46,423 nucleotides of DNA from Alkalihalobacillus alcalophilus ATCC 27647 = CGMCC 1.3604 (GTDB lineage Bacteria; Bacillota; Bacilli; Bacillales; Bacillaceae_D). This document shows positions 7,514 to 16,312 of this stretch, in pieces. Where the stretch lies: positions 1 to 46,423 of the forward strand of contig NZ_ALPT02000036.1 in assembly GCF_000292245.2 (NCBI RefSeq), in the 5' to 3' direction. The translations under genes and the position numbers were made by a program. The notes below the pieces were generated by a model. It ran no database searches and was not told the origin of the DNA. It saw only the letters and a list, made by a program, of their open reading frames with translations. Positions within the stretch are counted from its first letter, which is position 1. The number at the start of each line of letters is the position of its first letter.

Positions 7514-8857
7514 TTAACCAATTAAAACTTGATCTTCTGGATAGCCAATTTTTGTTGAGTTTTTCTTTTTAGCTAATGCATATGCTAAGGTTAGTGGTCC
7601 TAACCTTCCAATAAACATGGTAATAGTTACAATTATTTTTCCAAGAGAAGTTAGTTCACTTGTCAAGCCCATAGAAAGACCTGTCGTGCTAAAGGCAGAG
7701 GTAGCCTCAAACAAAACTTCTAAAAAATGTTCTTCCAACATATTTTCAGTAATCGTTAATAGTAAAGCTACAATAAATACACACGTGAGTGAACTTACGA
7801 CAACTGCTAGAGCTCTCATAACGGTCTCAGTGCCTATTTTTCGTTTAAATACATGGATCGGTCCACCACCACGAAATGTGTTTAAGGTTGCCAAGATAAG
7901 TACAAAAAATGTATTTGTCTTTATTCCACCACCGGTCCCTCCGGATGAAGCCCCAATGAACATTAAAATAATGATGATAAGCTGTGAAGATGAAAGCATA
8001 TTCCCTATATCAATTGTATTAAAACCTGCACTTCGAGGCGTTGTACTTTGAAAAAAAGCAGCTGCTATCTTTTCACCCATTGTTAAGTTTGCAAATGTAG
8101 TTGGATTCCAATTTTCTAATAATAAAAGCACAATAAATCCACAAATGGTTAATAATCCAGAGGTGACTAGTACTACCTTTGTATGTAAAGAGAATTTTTT
8201 CCAATCTCTTTTTTTGAAAAGCTCAACAATAACGATATAGCCGAGTCCACCAAATATAAACAGAGTAATTATTGTCAAATTGACCACAGGATCGTCCAAG
8301 TAGTTACTCAAACTATCTGGCCATAATGAAAAACCAGCATTATTAAAAGCAGACACAGAGTGAAATAAAGCATAATAGCTAGCTTTTTGAAGCCCCATCT
8401 CCCCCACCCAGCGTAAGGTCAAAATAATTGTAGCAACTAACTCAAAAATAAAAGCAATCATAAATATATATAAACAAAGTTTAGTAAGCCCGTCTCTCGA
8501 ACTAGCTTGTGTTGTTTCTTGTAAAATTAACTGCTGTCTCAATCCTATCTTTCTCCCTAAAAGGATGGCAATCATTACACCTAGTGTCATAAAACCAAGA
8601 CCACCAATTTGAATCAAAATCATAATAACAACTTGCCCAAACGTTGAAAAAGACGATCCGGTATTAATCACTACAAGTCCATTCACACAAACAGCAGACG
8701 TTGCAGTAAACAGCGCATCAATCCATGTAATCGTATTGCTATTAGATGAAACAGGAAAACGTAATAAAATCGTACCAATTAGTATAAGTAATAAAAATAT
8801 AAAAATAATGAGTTGAGGTGGACTAACCTTTTTCTGGCTTTTACCACTTGTGCCCAT
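7514..8857 (-). CDS. ktrB: Ktr potassium uptake system, membrane subunit
   Basis: A 447-residue integral membrane protein of the TrkH/KtrB superfamily that forms the K+ pathway, Na+-stimulated in known Ktr systems. The four pore-loop repeats are visible around SAVCVNGL, SAFNNAGFS, TTPRSAGFN and SAFSTTGLS, each carrying the selectivity-filter glycine. The frame is open to 8896, but ATG at 8857 has GGAGG seven bases upstream and is chosen; it overlaps the end of ktrA by 17 bp, indicating coupled translation of gating ring and channel. K+ uptake complements the Mrp Na+/H+ antiporter encoded 1.5 kb away. Confidence 0.92.
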   Translation of the reverse strand: MGTSGKSQKKVSPPQLIIFIFLLLILIGTILLRFPVSSNSNTITWIDALFTATSAVCVNGLVVINTGSSFSTFGQVVIMILIQIGGLGFMTLGVMIAILLGRKIGLRQQLILQETTQASSRDGLTKLCLYIFMIAFIFELVATIILTLRWVGEMGLQKASYYALFHSVSAFNNAGFSLWPDSLSNYLDDPVVNLTIITLFIFGGLGYIVIVELFKKRDWKKFSLHTKVVLVTSGLLTICGFIVLLLLENWNPTTFANLTMGEKIAAAFFQSTTPRSAGFNTIDIGNMLSSSQLIIIILMFIGASSGGTGGGIKTNTFFVLILATLNTFRGGGPIHVFKRKIGTETVMRALAVVVSSLTCVFIVALLLTITENMLEEHFLEVLFEATSAFSTTGLSMGLTSELTSLGKIIVTITMFIGRLGPLTLAYALAKKKNSTKIGYPEDQVLIG

Positions 8858-9506
8858 ATTTATCCTCCATATGGCGAATCTCTTTATTACTTCCAATCAT
8901 TAACAATATATCTTCTGTTCGAATAACATCTTCTGCTTTAGGAGAAATATTTACACTTTCACCACTTTTAATTGCTAATATATTACATCCATAAGTTGCT
9001 CTGATATCTAACTGAGCAAGAGTACGGCCATTCATTGACTGAGGTGCCTTCATCTCCACAACGTTATAGTGGGGTGATAACTCAATATAGTCTACTAAAT
9101 TATCAGAGCTGAGTTGAGTCCCTAAACGAATTCCCATATCTCTTTCTGGATAAACAACTTGATCAACACCGATTTTCATTAATACTTTACCATGAGTGGC
9201 ATTTGTTGCTTTAGCTGTAACTTTTGAAAGCCCCATCTCCTTTAGAAGTAAAGTTGTTAAAATACTAGCTTGAAGATTTTCACCTATAGCTACAACCGCA
9301 TGATTAAAATGATGTACACCTAATTCTTGCAAAACGGTTTCATCTGTACTATCTCCTTGTACTACATGAGTTGCAATTGTTGCCATTTTTTCTACTAAAT
9401 TTATATCTTTATCCAAGGCTAGTACTTCATGATTGTTTTCAATAAGCGTTCTAGTCAAACTTGAGCCGAACCTACCCAGTCCAATAACAACAAACTGTTT
9501 CTTCAT
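8841..9506 (-). CDS. ktrA: Ktr potassium uptake system, cytosolic gating subunit
   Basis: A 221-residue RCK protein. The N-terminal Rossmann domain shows GLGRFG at residues 9-14 and an acidic ribose-binding residue in LALDKD, so it binds nucleotide (ATP/ADP or NAD(H)). The C-terminal TrkA_C domain, about residues 140-221, is the known c-di-AMP binding region of KtrA. An octameric ring of this protein gates KtrB. It is first in the ktrAB operon. No c-di-AMP riboswitch is recognisable upstream, unlike B. subtilis ktrAB. Confidence 0.92.
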   Translation of the reverse strand: MKKQFVVIGLGRFGSSLTRTLIENNHEVLALDKDINLVEKMATIATHVVQGDSTDETVLQELGVHHFNHAVVAIGENLQASILTTLLLKEMGLSKVTAKATNATHGKVLMKIGVDQVVYPERDMGIRLGTQLSSDNLVDYIELSPHYNVVEMKAPQSMNGRTLAQLDIRATYGCNILAIKSGESVNISPKAEDVIRTEDILLMIGSNKEIRHMEDKYGHKW

Positions 9507-9618
9507 AAATCGTTTCCTTTCAAATTTTTACTGATTACTTTTTTTATTCAAGAACAAGATTTTAAAACAACGGTCTTTTGAAAATTTTAGAAGTATAATT
9601 TAGAGCACATTTTTACTT

Positions 9619-9633
9619 ACCATACTGTATGGT
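9619..9633. promoter_or_regulatory. Possible operator: perfect 15-bp dyad upstream of ktrA
   Basis: ACCATAC-T-GTATGGT is a perfect 7-bp dyad about one base, 113 bp upstream of the ktrA start. Such TetR-type dyads usually bind dimeric repressors, but no regulator gene is adjacent, so the role is a guess. Confidence 0.35.
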
Positions 9634-10364
9634 GAGACATCATTGTTAAGTTCGCTAAATCTAACCAGGAATTTTCTAACGTATTTGTCTAGTCTATGGA
9701 AGATAATATATACCTCCCTAATATAAAAAGCAATATATCTTTAGGACGTATGGGACTAAAAAAGATCGTATACAAAATTGGAGGAAATAAACAAAAAAGA
9801 GGTAATTTGATACTTCAATAGAATCCTCATGTTTGGAAGGAATTAAAACACTCTCTTTATTAATCTAAATTTTTCAGGTCGCGTATCAACATTAACATAT
9901 TCTATTCATATAACACGAACAGCTTCGTTACACATTAGGAATAAATTTTATTTTATCGATAATAATACACTTTAGGCTCTAGCGTCACTTCAATGATCCT
10001 TTGATTTCGAACTTAATTAATTTGTTCATGTTAATTTTCATCCCTATTAATAGTCAATTCATTGTCTTTTCTTTGGTTATCATTATATGTATTATTCGCC
10101 TTTTTAATACACCAACTGCATTTCAAGAGAAAATAATCTCCTTTTTGATGGGCAAGAACAAAAAAATTTTTTAGTTAATTTTACCCTCTTTCTTCATATT
10201 TAATTAGGGAATTAAAAATAGAGGAAGCCAACGGTAACTTTGATGCACACTGATTTAATTTGGGTTATAATCCTATTTGACTCTTAATAAATGTTCTAAC
10301 TAACAAATGTATGAACACGTAAGTAATAATGTGTTAAAGATTAGGATTTAAGGAGGTATGTCGT
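9634..10364. other. Intergenic region between ktrA and mrpA
   Basis: This stretch of more than 700 bases is AT-rich and separates the divergent ktrAB and mrp operons. I see no RNA gene or riboswitch. TATAAT at 10266-10271 and TTGACT at 10277-10282 are possible promoter pieces for mrpA but lack convincing partners. A weak ORF is listed at 10028-10174. Confidence 0.5.
10028..10174 (+). CDS. Possible small membrane protein, unsupported
   Basis: ATG to TAG encodes 48 residues with one hydrophobic stretch (SQFIVFSLVIIICIIRLF) and a basic tail. The frame stays open for several codons upstream. There is no ribosome binding site before the ATG, so it may be chance or a gene remnant. Confidence 0.2.
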   Translation: MLIFIPINSQFIVFSLVIIICIIRLFNTPTAFQEKIISFLMGKNKKIF

Positions 10365-12782
10365 TTGACTGTATTGCACTGGGCTACAATTTCGCCTTTC
10401 TTATTCGCGATAATAGTCCCTTTTCTTTTTAAGTATGTTAAAAGAATTCACACAGGTTGGTTTGTATTAATACTACCACTTGTATTATTTGGTTATTTCT
10501 TGCAATATCTTTCGGTTACATCGAACGGTAAAGTTGTTGAACATACCGTACAATGGGTACCGTCTTTAGGGGTTAACTTCACCGTTTATATTGATGGTTT
10601 GAGTTTACTTTTCCTTTTATTAATCTCTGGAATTGGCTCACTCGTAGTACTTTACTCAATATTCTACTTATCGAAGAGTACTGAAAAGCTTAATAACTTC
10701 TATGTCTATCTCCTCATGTTTATGGGAGCAATGTTAGGAGTTGTTATCTCAGATAATTTAATCGTTCTTTATATTTTTTGGGAATTAACTAGCTTAGCTT
10801 CATCACTCCTTATTAGTTATTGGTTTGCTCGAGAGAAATCGACTTACGGAGCATTGAAATCCATGTTAATAACAGTGTTTGGTGGATTCTCCATGCTTGC
10901 TGGGTTCTCTTTTTTATATGTAATAACGGGAACATTTAGCATTCGTGAAATCATTGCTAGTGTAGATTTAGTAACATCTAGTTCACTATTCTTACCTGCA
11001 ATGCTCTTAATTTTACTAGGAGCATTTACAAAGTCAGCTCAATTTCCATTCCATATCTGGTTACCAGATGCAATGGAAGCTCCAACTCCTGTAAGTGCTT
11101 ACTTACATTCAGCAACAATGGTTAAGGCAGGCATATATTTGGTTGCACGTTTAACTCCTATTTTTGGTGGTGCATCAGAATGGTTCTGGCTATTAACCGG
11201 ATTTGGGTTAATGACCTTAATTTGGGGGTCCGTCTCAGCTGTACGTCAAAAAGATTTAAAGTCCATACTAGCTTTCTCTACCATAAGTCAGCTCGGTTTA
11301 ATTATGAGCTTGTTAGGTGTTGGCTCGGCTGCTATTTACTATGCTGATAGTCCTGACCCTACTTATTTTGCATTTGCTGTGATGGCTGCAATCTTTCATT
11401 TAATTAATCACGCTACATTTAAGGGAAGTCTGTTCATGGCTGTCGGTATCATTGATCATGAAACTGGTTCTCGCGATATTCGAAAACTCGGTGGACTCAT
11501 GACTATAATGCCTATCACATTTACCGTGTCTTTAATTGGACTAGCTTCCATGGCGGGTCTCCCTCCATTTAACGGCTTCTTAAGTAAGGAAATGTTTTTT
11601 ACGGCCCTTATACGTGCTCAAGAAATTGGCGCCTTTAATATGGAAACTTTTAGTATCATTTTGCCAATTGTCGCTTGGATTGCAAGTATTTTCACATTCT
11701 TGTATTGCTTAATCATGTTCACCAAGACATTTTTAGGTAAGTTTAAACCAGAGAATTTCAAAGTCAAGGTTCATGAAGCACCAATTGGAATGTTAATCAG
11801 TCCAATTATTTTAGCTTCACTTGTCGTAGTGTTTGGTTTATTTCCAAACCTCCTTTCTTATACGCTTATTGAACCGGCTATGCGTTCCATTTTACCAATG
11901 TTACTTGAGCCCGGAGAAACGTTCTATGTTGATATTTATATGTGGCATGGATTTAACACAGAATTATTCATGACAATCGGTGTTGTAACTGCTGGTATAT
12001 TGCTGTACACATTAATGAAAAAATGGGCAAGTACGAAATTCTATTTAAGCGAACGCGATCCACTTAACTGGTTCTATGATAGCTCTTATGACGGTGTCAT
12101 CAAAGGTTCCCAAGTAGTTACGCGTGCTCAAATGACCGGATTATTACGTGATTATTTTGCTTATATGCTCATCTTTATGATTATTCTATTCACGTACACG
12201 ATGTATCGCTATGACGCTTTTTCAATCGATACAACAAATGTTTCATTTATTCACCCTTATATGTGGCTTATCTTTGGGATTATGATTTTTGCGACTTTAA
12301 GTGTGCCATTTATTCATAACAGAATGGCTATTGTTATTGTTGTTGGTGTCATTGGGTTTTTATTAGCACTAGTATTTGTTGTATTTAGAGCTCCTGACCT
12401 TGCATTGACACAACTATTAATTGAAACGGTAACGGTTGTTTTATTTATGATTGTGTTTTATCACTTGCCTGAATTAAGGAAAATAAAGTCTAAACCAAGA
12501 TTTAACATTTTGAACTTTATTATTTCAGCGGCTGTCGGTATCCTTGTTACAGCAATTGCGTTTAGCGCTCTAGCATTAGGAAACGAAGCTGGAATTGAGT
12601 CTATTTCACAGTATTATATTGAGAATTCTAAAACTCTAGCAGGCGGATACAACATGGTTAACGTTGTTTTAGTTGATTTCCGTGGTCTTGATACGATGCT
12701 AGAAGCGTTGGTATTAGGTATTGCAGCACTAGGTATTGTTGTGTTAATTAAGCTACGTATGAGTGGGAGGGAAGATGTGTGA
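10365..12782 (+). CDS. mrpA: Mrp Na+/H+ antiporter subunit A
   Basis: An 805-residue polytopic membrane protein, the largest subunit of the seven-part Mrp (Sha/Mnh) cation/proton antiporter. The N-terminal two thirds are homologous to NuoL/ND5 (proton-pumping family: WELTSLASSLLISYW, KSAQFPFHIWLPDAMEAPTP, and HSATMVKAG), and the C-terminal part carries the MbhD/MbhE-like helices (DLALTQLLIETVTVVLF). The start is TTG with AGGAGG eight bases upstream. First of seven overlapping genes whose complex exports Na+ and draws in H+, the key system for pH homeostasis of alkaliphilic bacilli. Confidence 0.95.
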   Translation: MTVLHWATISPFLFAIIVPFLFKYVKRIHTGWFVLILPLVLFGYFLQYLSVTSNGKVVEHTVQWVPSLGVNFTVYIDGLSLLFLLLISGIGSLVVLYSIFYLSKSTEKLNNFYVYLLMFMGAMLGVVISDNLIVLYIFWELTSLASSLLISYWFAREKSTYGALKSMLITVFGGFSMLAGFSFLYVITGTFSIREIIASVDLVTSSSLFLPAMLLILLGAFTKSAQFPFHIWLPDAMEAPTPVSAYLHSATMVKAGIYLVARLTPIFGGASEWFWLLTGFGLMTLIWGSVSAVRQKDLKSILAFSTISQLGLIMSLLGVGSAAIYYADSPDPTYFAFAVMAAIFHLINHATFKGSLFMAVGIIDHETGSRDIRKLGGLMTIMPITFTVSLIGLASMAGLPPFNGFLSKEMFFTALIRAQEIGAFNMETFSIILPIVAWIASIFTFLYCLIMFTKTFLGKFKPENFKVKVHEAPIGMLISPIILASLVVVFGLFPNLLSYTLIEPAMRSILPMLLEPGETFYVDIYMWHGFNTELFMTIGVVTAGILLYTLMKKWASTKFYLSERDPLNWFYDSSYDGVIKGSQVVTRAQMTGLLRDYFAYMLIFMIILFTYTMYRYDAFSIDTTNVSFIHPYMWLIFGIMIFATLSVPFIHNRMAIVIVVGVIGFLLALVFVVFRAPDLALTQLLIETVTVVLFMIVFYHLPELRKIKSKPRFNILNFIISAAVGILVTAIAFSALALGNEAGIESISQYYIENSKTLAGGYNMVNVVLVDFRGLDTMLEALVLGIAALGIVVLIKLRMSGREDV

Positions 12783-13213
12783 GAAATATAAATACAAATG
12801 ATGTTTTGCTACAGACCATCACTCGTGTTGTTGTTATTATCATCCTAATCTTCTCTGTATACCTCTTTCTAGCCGGTCATAATAGTCCTGGCGGAGGCTT
12901 CATCGGTGGATTAATGACAGCTAGTGCCTTATTACTTATGTATTTAGTATTTGATATTAAAAGCATTAAAAAAACCTTAAAAATTAACTTTGAAGCTGTA
13001 ATTGGTATCGGATTAATTATCACAATTGTTACAGGGTTTATAGGTGTATTCAATGGTGACGCTTATTTAACTCAGTACTTTGAATATTTTCAACTACCAA
13101 TTCTTGGTGAAACAGAGCTAACAACAGCACTTCCATTTGATCTTGGGATTTATTTAGTTGTTGTTAGTATCGCGCTCACCATCATATTAGCAATTGCGGA
13201 GGATGATGCGTAA
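12779..13213 (+). CDS. mrpB: Mrp Na+/H+ antiporter subunit B
   Basis: A 144-residue MnhB-domain membrane protein with four predicted helices; HNSPGGGFIGGL is the family signature. The GTG start overlaps the mrpA stop (GTGTGA) by four bases and has GGGAGG upstream. It belongs to the membrane complex with the other Mrp subunits. Confidence 0.93.
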   Translation: MRNINTNDVLLQTITRVVVIIILIFSVYLFLAGHNSPGGGFIGGLMTASALLLMYLVFDIKSIKKTLKINFEAVIGIGLIITIVTGFIGVFNGDAYLTQYFEYFQLPILGETELTTALPFDLGIYLVVVSIALTIILAIAEDDA

Positions 13214-13551
13214 TGGAAATACTTATGTCCATCACAGTCGGTGTTCTCTTTATGGTAGGAACCTATTTACTTCTATCAAAAAGCTTACTAAAAGTAGTCA
13301 TTTCTTTAATGTTACTTTCACACGGGGCACATTTACTATTATTAACAATGGCCGGATTACAATCAGGAGCACCACCGTTATTAAGCCTTGGGGCAGAGTC
13401 TTATACAGATCCCTTGCCTCAAGCATTAATCTTAACAGCAATCGTAATTAGTTTTGGGGTCACTTCATTCTTACTTGTGTTGGCTTACCGCACATATAAA
13501 GAACATAAAACAGATGATTTAGACCAGTTAAGGGGTTCTGCAGATGAGTAA
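13213..13551 (+). CDS. mrpC: Mrp Na+/H+ antiporter subunit C
   Basis: A 112-residue NuoK-like protein with three membrane helices (LLSKSLLKVVISLMLLSHGA and DPLPQALILTAIVI are family landmarks). Its ATG shares one base with the mrpB stop, and GGAGG lies in the end of mrpB. It contributes a proton-path helix bundle next to subunits A and D. Confidence 0.93.
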   Translation: MEILMSITVGVLFMVGTYLLLSKSLLKVVISLMLLSHGAHLLLLTMAGLQSGAPPLLSLGAESYTDPLPQALILTAIVISFGVTSFLLVLAYRTYKEHKTDDLDQLRGSADE

Positions 13552-15025
13552 TTTAATCTTATTACCTATTTTAATCCCATTTTTAATTGGAGCTATTTTA
13601 ATTTTATTTGCAAAGAAAATTGCAATTCAACGCTTCATTAGTGGATTAAGTGCGATAAGTATGCTCCTAGTATCTATCTTTCTTGCGATACATGTCTATC
13701 AGGAAGGGATTGCTGTTCTAGAGCTAGGAAATTGGCCAGCGCCATTTGGAATTGTCATTGTAGCTGACATGTTTGCTACAATGATGTTGATATTATCTAG
13801 TATTGTTGGTTTAGTTTGTTTGTTCTTTGCTTTCCAAACACTTTCAACAAAGCGGGAAAAATCCTATTTTTATCCATTTTATTTTTTCTTATTAGCAGGT
13901 GTGAATGGGGCCTTTTTAACAGGGGACTTATTTAACCTATTCGTATTCTTTGAAGTGATGTTAATTTCCTCTTATATCTTAATTGTAATTGGGGGTACTA
14001 AATATCAGTTACGAGAGTCCTTTAAATATGTTGTCATGAATGTATTTGCTTCAATTTTATTCCTAGTTGGAGTAGCTTATATTTATTCAGTAACTGGAAC
14101 ATTAAACCTTGCAGATTTAGCAGTTAAGATCGAAGGGTTAGAACAAGTCGGGGTATTAAATGTGATCGCGGTTATCTTTTTAGTTGTGTTTGCAATGAAA
14201 GGTGGCTTGTTCCCATTATATTTTTGGCTACCTCGTTCTTATTACGGACCACCAGCAGCCATTGCAGCTTTATTTGGAGCACTCCTAACTAAGGTTGGGA
14301 TTTACGCAATTATGCGTACTTTCACTCTTGTTTTCACCCATGATCCTGACTTTACCCACACACTTATTTTGATCTTAGCCGGTCTTACAATGTTCTTTGG
14401 GGTATTAGGAGCTGTTTCTCAATTTGACTTCAAACGAATCTTGTCATACCACATTATTAGTCAGGTAGGTTACATGGTTATGGGTTTAGGTATTTTTACA
14501 CCACTCGCAATTGCCGGAGCCATTTATTATATAGCCCACCATATTATCGTTAAGGCTGCGTTATTTTTATTCGCAGGTGCTACACAAAAAATAACTGGGA
14601 CGACCGATTTAAAACAAATGGGCGGTTTGTTAAAAACACATCCAGTACTAGCGTGGCTTTTCTTTATCTCAGCCATTTCGTTAGCAGGGATTCCCCCATT
14701 AAGTGGTTTCTTTAGTAAATTTGCATTAATTTTAGCTGCTTTTTTACAAGAGAACTACATTATTGCAACTGTTGCTTTAGTTGTCGGCTTACTTACGTTA
14801 TTCTCAATGATGAAAATCTTTATGTATGCATTCTGGGGAGAACAAAAACATACAGAAGAACAAGCACAAATGAAAATTGGAAAACTATTAATTCCCATTA
14901 TTCCACTTGTTGCTTTAACAATTGGATTAGGATTTTTGGCAGAACCAATTTTTCAATATTCACTTCAGGTTGCCGAACAATTGTTAGATCCGACAATTTA
15001 TATCGAATCTGTTCTTAAGGAGTAG
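13544..15025 (+). CDS. mrpD: Mrp Na+/H+ antiporter subunit D
   Basis: A 493-residue NuoM/NuoN-like antiporter subunit with about 14 membrane helices. The conserved acidic residue in VFFEVMLISSY and the Lys in FAMKGGLFPLYFWLP are visible, as in proton-translocating complex I subunits. It overlaps mrpC by 8 bp. MrpA and MrpD are the two subunits thought to carry ion translocation. Confidence 0.94.
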   Translation: MSNLILLPILIPFLIGAILILFAKKIAIQRFISGLSAISMLLVSIFLAIHVYQEGIAVLELGNWPAPFGIVIVADMFATMMLILSSIVGLVCLFFAFQTLSTKREKSYFYPFYFFLLAGVNGAFLTGDLFNLFVFFEVMLISSYILIVIGGTKYQLRESFKYVVMNVFASILFLVGVAYIYSVTGTLNLADLAVKIEGLEQVGVLNVIAVIFLVVFAMKGGLFPLYFWLPRSYYGPPAAIAALFGALLTKVGIYAIMRTFTLVFTHDPDFTHTLILILAGLTMFFGVLGAVSQFDFKRILSYHIISQVGYMVMGLGIFTPLAIAGAIYYIAHHIIVKAALFLFAGATQKITGTTDLKQMGGLLKTHPVLAWLFFISAISLAGIPPLSGFFSKFALILAAFLQENYIIATVALVVGLLTLFSMMKIFMYAFWGEQKHTEEQAQMKIGKLLIPIIPLVALTIGLGFLAEPIFQYSLQVAEQLLDPTIYIESVLKE

Positions 15026-15030
15026 TTGCT

Positions 15031-15516
15031 ATGGCTTTTCAAATCTTATTAAATCTTTTAATTGCATTTGCTTGGGTGAACTTTCAACATAGCTACACAA
15101 GCGTCGATTTTTTAGTTGGTTACATTATCGGGATTTTTATCTTGTTTTTCTTACGTCGCTTTATGAAATTTGACTTTTATATGCGTCGAGTATGGGCCCT
15201 TATTAAACTAGCTGTTTTATTCTTTGTCGAGCTTATCAAAGCAAATATAGATGTCCTACGCGTCGTTTTAAAACCTAAACTAGACAATCAACCTGGAATT
15301 ATCGCGGTACCGACTAAATTAACAACAGACTGGGAAGTTTCGTTACTTGCGGCGTTAATCTCACTTACTCCTGGTACTTTATCAATGGATTTCTCCCAAG
15401 ACGGAAAGTATATTTATGTTCATGCTTTAGATATTCCTAATAAAGAACAAATGGTTCGAGATATTCATGATACTTTTGAACGTGCCATTATGGAGGTGAC
15501 TCGGGGAAATGTTTGA
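15031..15516 (+). CDS. mrpE: Mrp Na+/H+ antiporter subunit E
   Basis: A 161-residue MnhE-family protein: two or three N-terminal helices, then a soluble cytosolic domain with the family motif AALISLTPGTLSMD. It begins 5 bp after mrpD and overlaps mrpF by 8 bp. MrpE has no complex I counterpart and is required for complex stability in known systems. Confidence 0.93.
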   Translation: MAFQILLNLLIAFAWVNFQHSYTSVDFLVGYIIGIFILFFLRRFMKFDFYMRRVWALIKLAVLFFVELIKANIDVLRVVLKPKLDNQPGIIAVPTKLTTDWEVSLLAALISLTPGTLSMDFSQDGKYIYVHALDIPNKEQMVRDIHDTFERAIMEVTRGNV

Positions 15517-15784
15517 AACGATCCTATTTGGTGTCCTCATCATGATGTCGCTCTCTCTATTTATTTGCTTAATACGCACGGTAATAGGGCCAACTACCTC
15601 TGATCGTATCATAGCCCTAGATACATTCGGCATCACTTTAATAGGCTTTATTGGTGTGATTATGATCTTACAAGACACGCTAGCTTATACAGAGGTCATT
15701 CTTGTTATTAGTATCTTAGCGTTTATCGGAACAGTAGCAATGTCCAAGTTTATTGAAAGAGGTGTTATTATTGACCGCGGTTGA
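15509..15784 (+). CDS. mrpF: Mrp Na+/H+ antiporter subunit F
   Basis: A 91-residue MnhF/PhaF protein with three helices; RTVIGPTTSDRIIALD is characteristic. It overlaps both neighbours, mrpE by 8 bp and mrpG by 14 bp. Confidence 0.93.
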   Translation: MFETILFGVLIMMSLSLFICLIRTVIGPTTSDRIIALDTFGITLIGFIGVIMILQDTLAYTEVILVISILAFIGTVAMSKFIERGVIIDRG

Positions 15785-16124
15785 AATCCTCGTCAGTATT
15801 TTTGTTATTATTGGTGCTCTATTTAACCTCCTCGCTGCTATTGGGATCGTTCGTTTACAAGATGTTTATAGTCGAATTCATGCGGCATCTAAAAGTGCAA
15901 CACTCGGCGTTATGTCTGTTATGCTAGGTACATTTTTATATTTTTTGTTGGGACAAGGAGAATATGTTGGTAAAATTCTTTTAACTATTCTATTTGTATT
16001 TATAACAGCACCAGCTGCTGGGTTGATGATGGGTCGCTCTGCATATAATGTAGGAGTTCCGTTATGGAAAAATAGTGTACAGGATGATCTAAAGGAAGTT
16101 AAACGCTCAGAAAAGAAACACTAA
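15771..16124 (+). CDS. mrpG: Mrp Na+/H+ antiporter subunit G
   Basis: A 117-residue MnhG/PhaG protein with three helices; IGIVRLQDVYSRIHAASKSA is the family signature. The frame is open from TTG 15753, but TTG at 15771 gives MTAVEILVSIF as in relatives and has AGAGGTG seven bases upstream, so it is preferred. It is the last gene of the operon, followed by a terminator 115 bp on. Confidence 0.92.
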   Translation: MTAVEILVSIFVIIGALFNLLAAIGIVRLQDVYSRIHAASKSATLGVMSVMLGTFLYFLLGQGEYVGKILLTILFVFITAPAAGLMMGRSAYNVGVPLWKNSVQDDLKEVKRSEKKH

Positions 16125-16238
16125 AACCATTTATTCGAGAGCCGATTGATAAAAAAGCCATTCGTTGTGATTAGGCTTGAAAGATTTATATCTCTCGCTT
16201 GACTATATTCTAAAAAAACAACCATAAAGCACTAACTA

Positions 16239-16280
16239 ACGACCATGACCGCAAATTACTGCGATCATGGTCGTTTTATA
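16239..16280 (+). terminator. Terminator of the mrp operon
   Basis: ACGACCATGACCGC at 16239-16252 pairs with GCGATCATGGTCGT at 16261-16274 (one mismatch), followed by TTTATA. The convergent UbiB gene ends at 16313, so the hairpin may serve both sides. Confidence 0.75.
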
Positions 16281-16312
16281 AAAAAGTGGAATTATCATCA
16301 GTTCTTATCTCC

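Noticed and set aside
9507..9800. c-di-AMP riboswitch upstream of ktrA
   Set aside because: On the minus strand none of the conserved ydaO blocks (GGGGACC, GGGGTGAATC, CCGACAGCTAACCTCG) is present.
15753..15770. Earlier TTG start for mrpG
   Set aside because: The resulting six extra residues are absent from known MrpG proteins and the TTG at 15771 has the better-spaced ribosome binding site.
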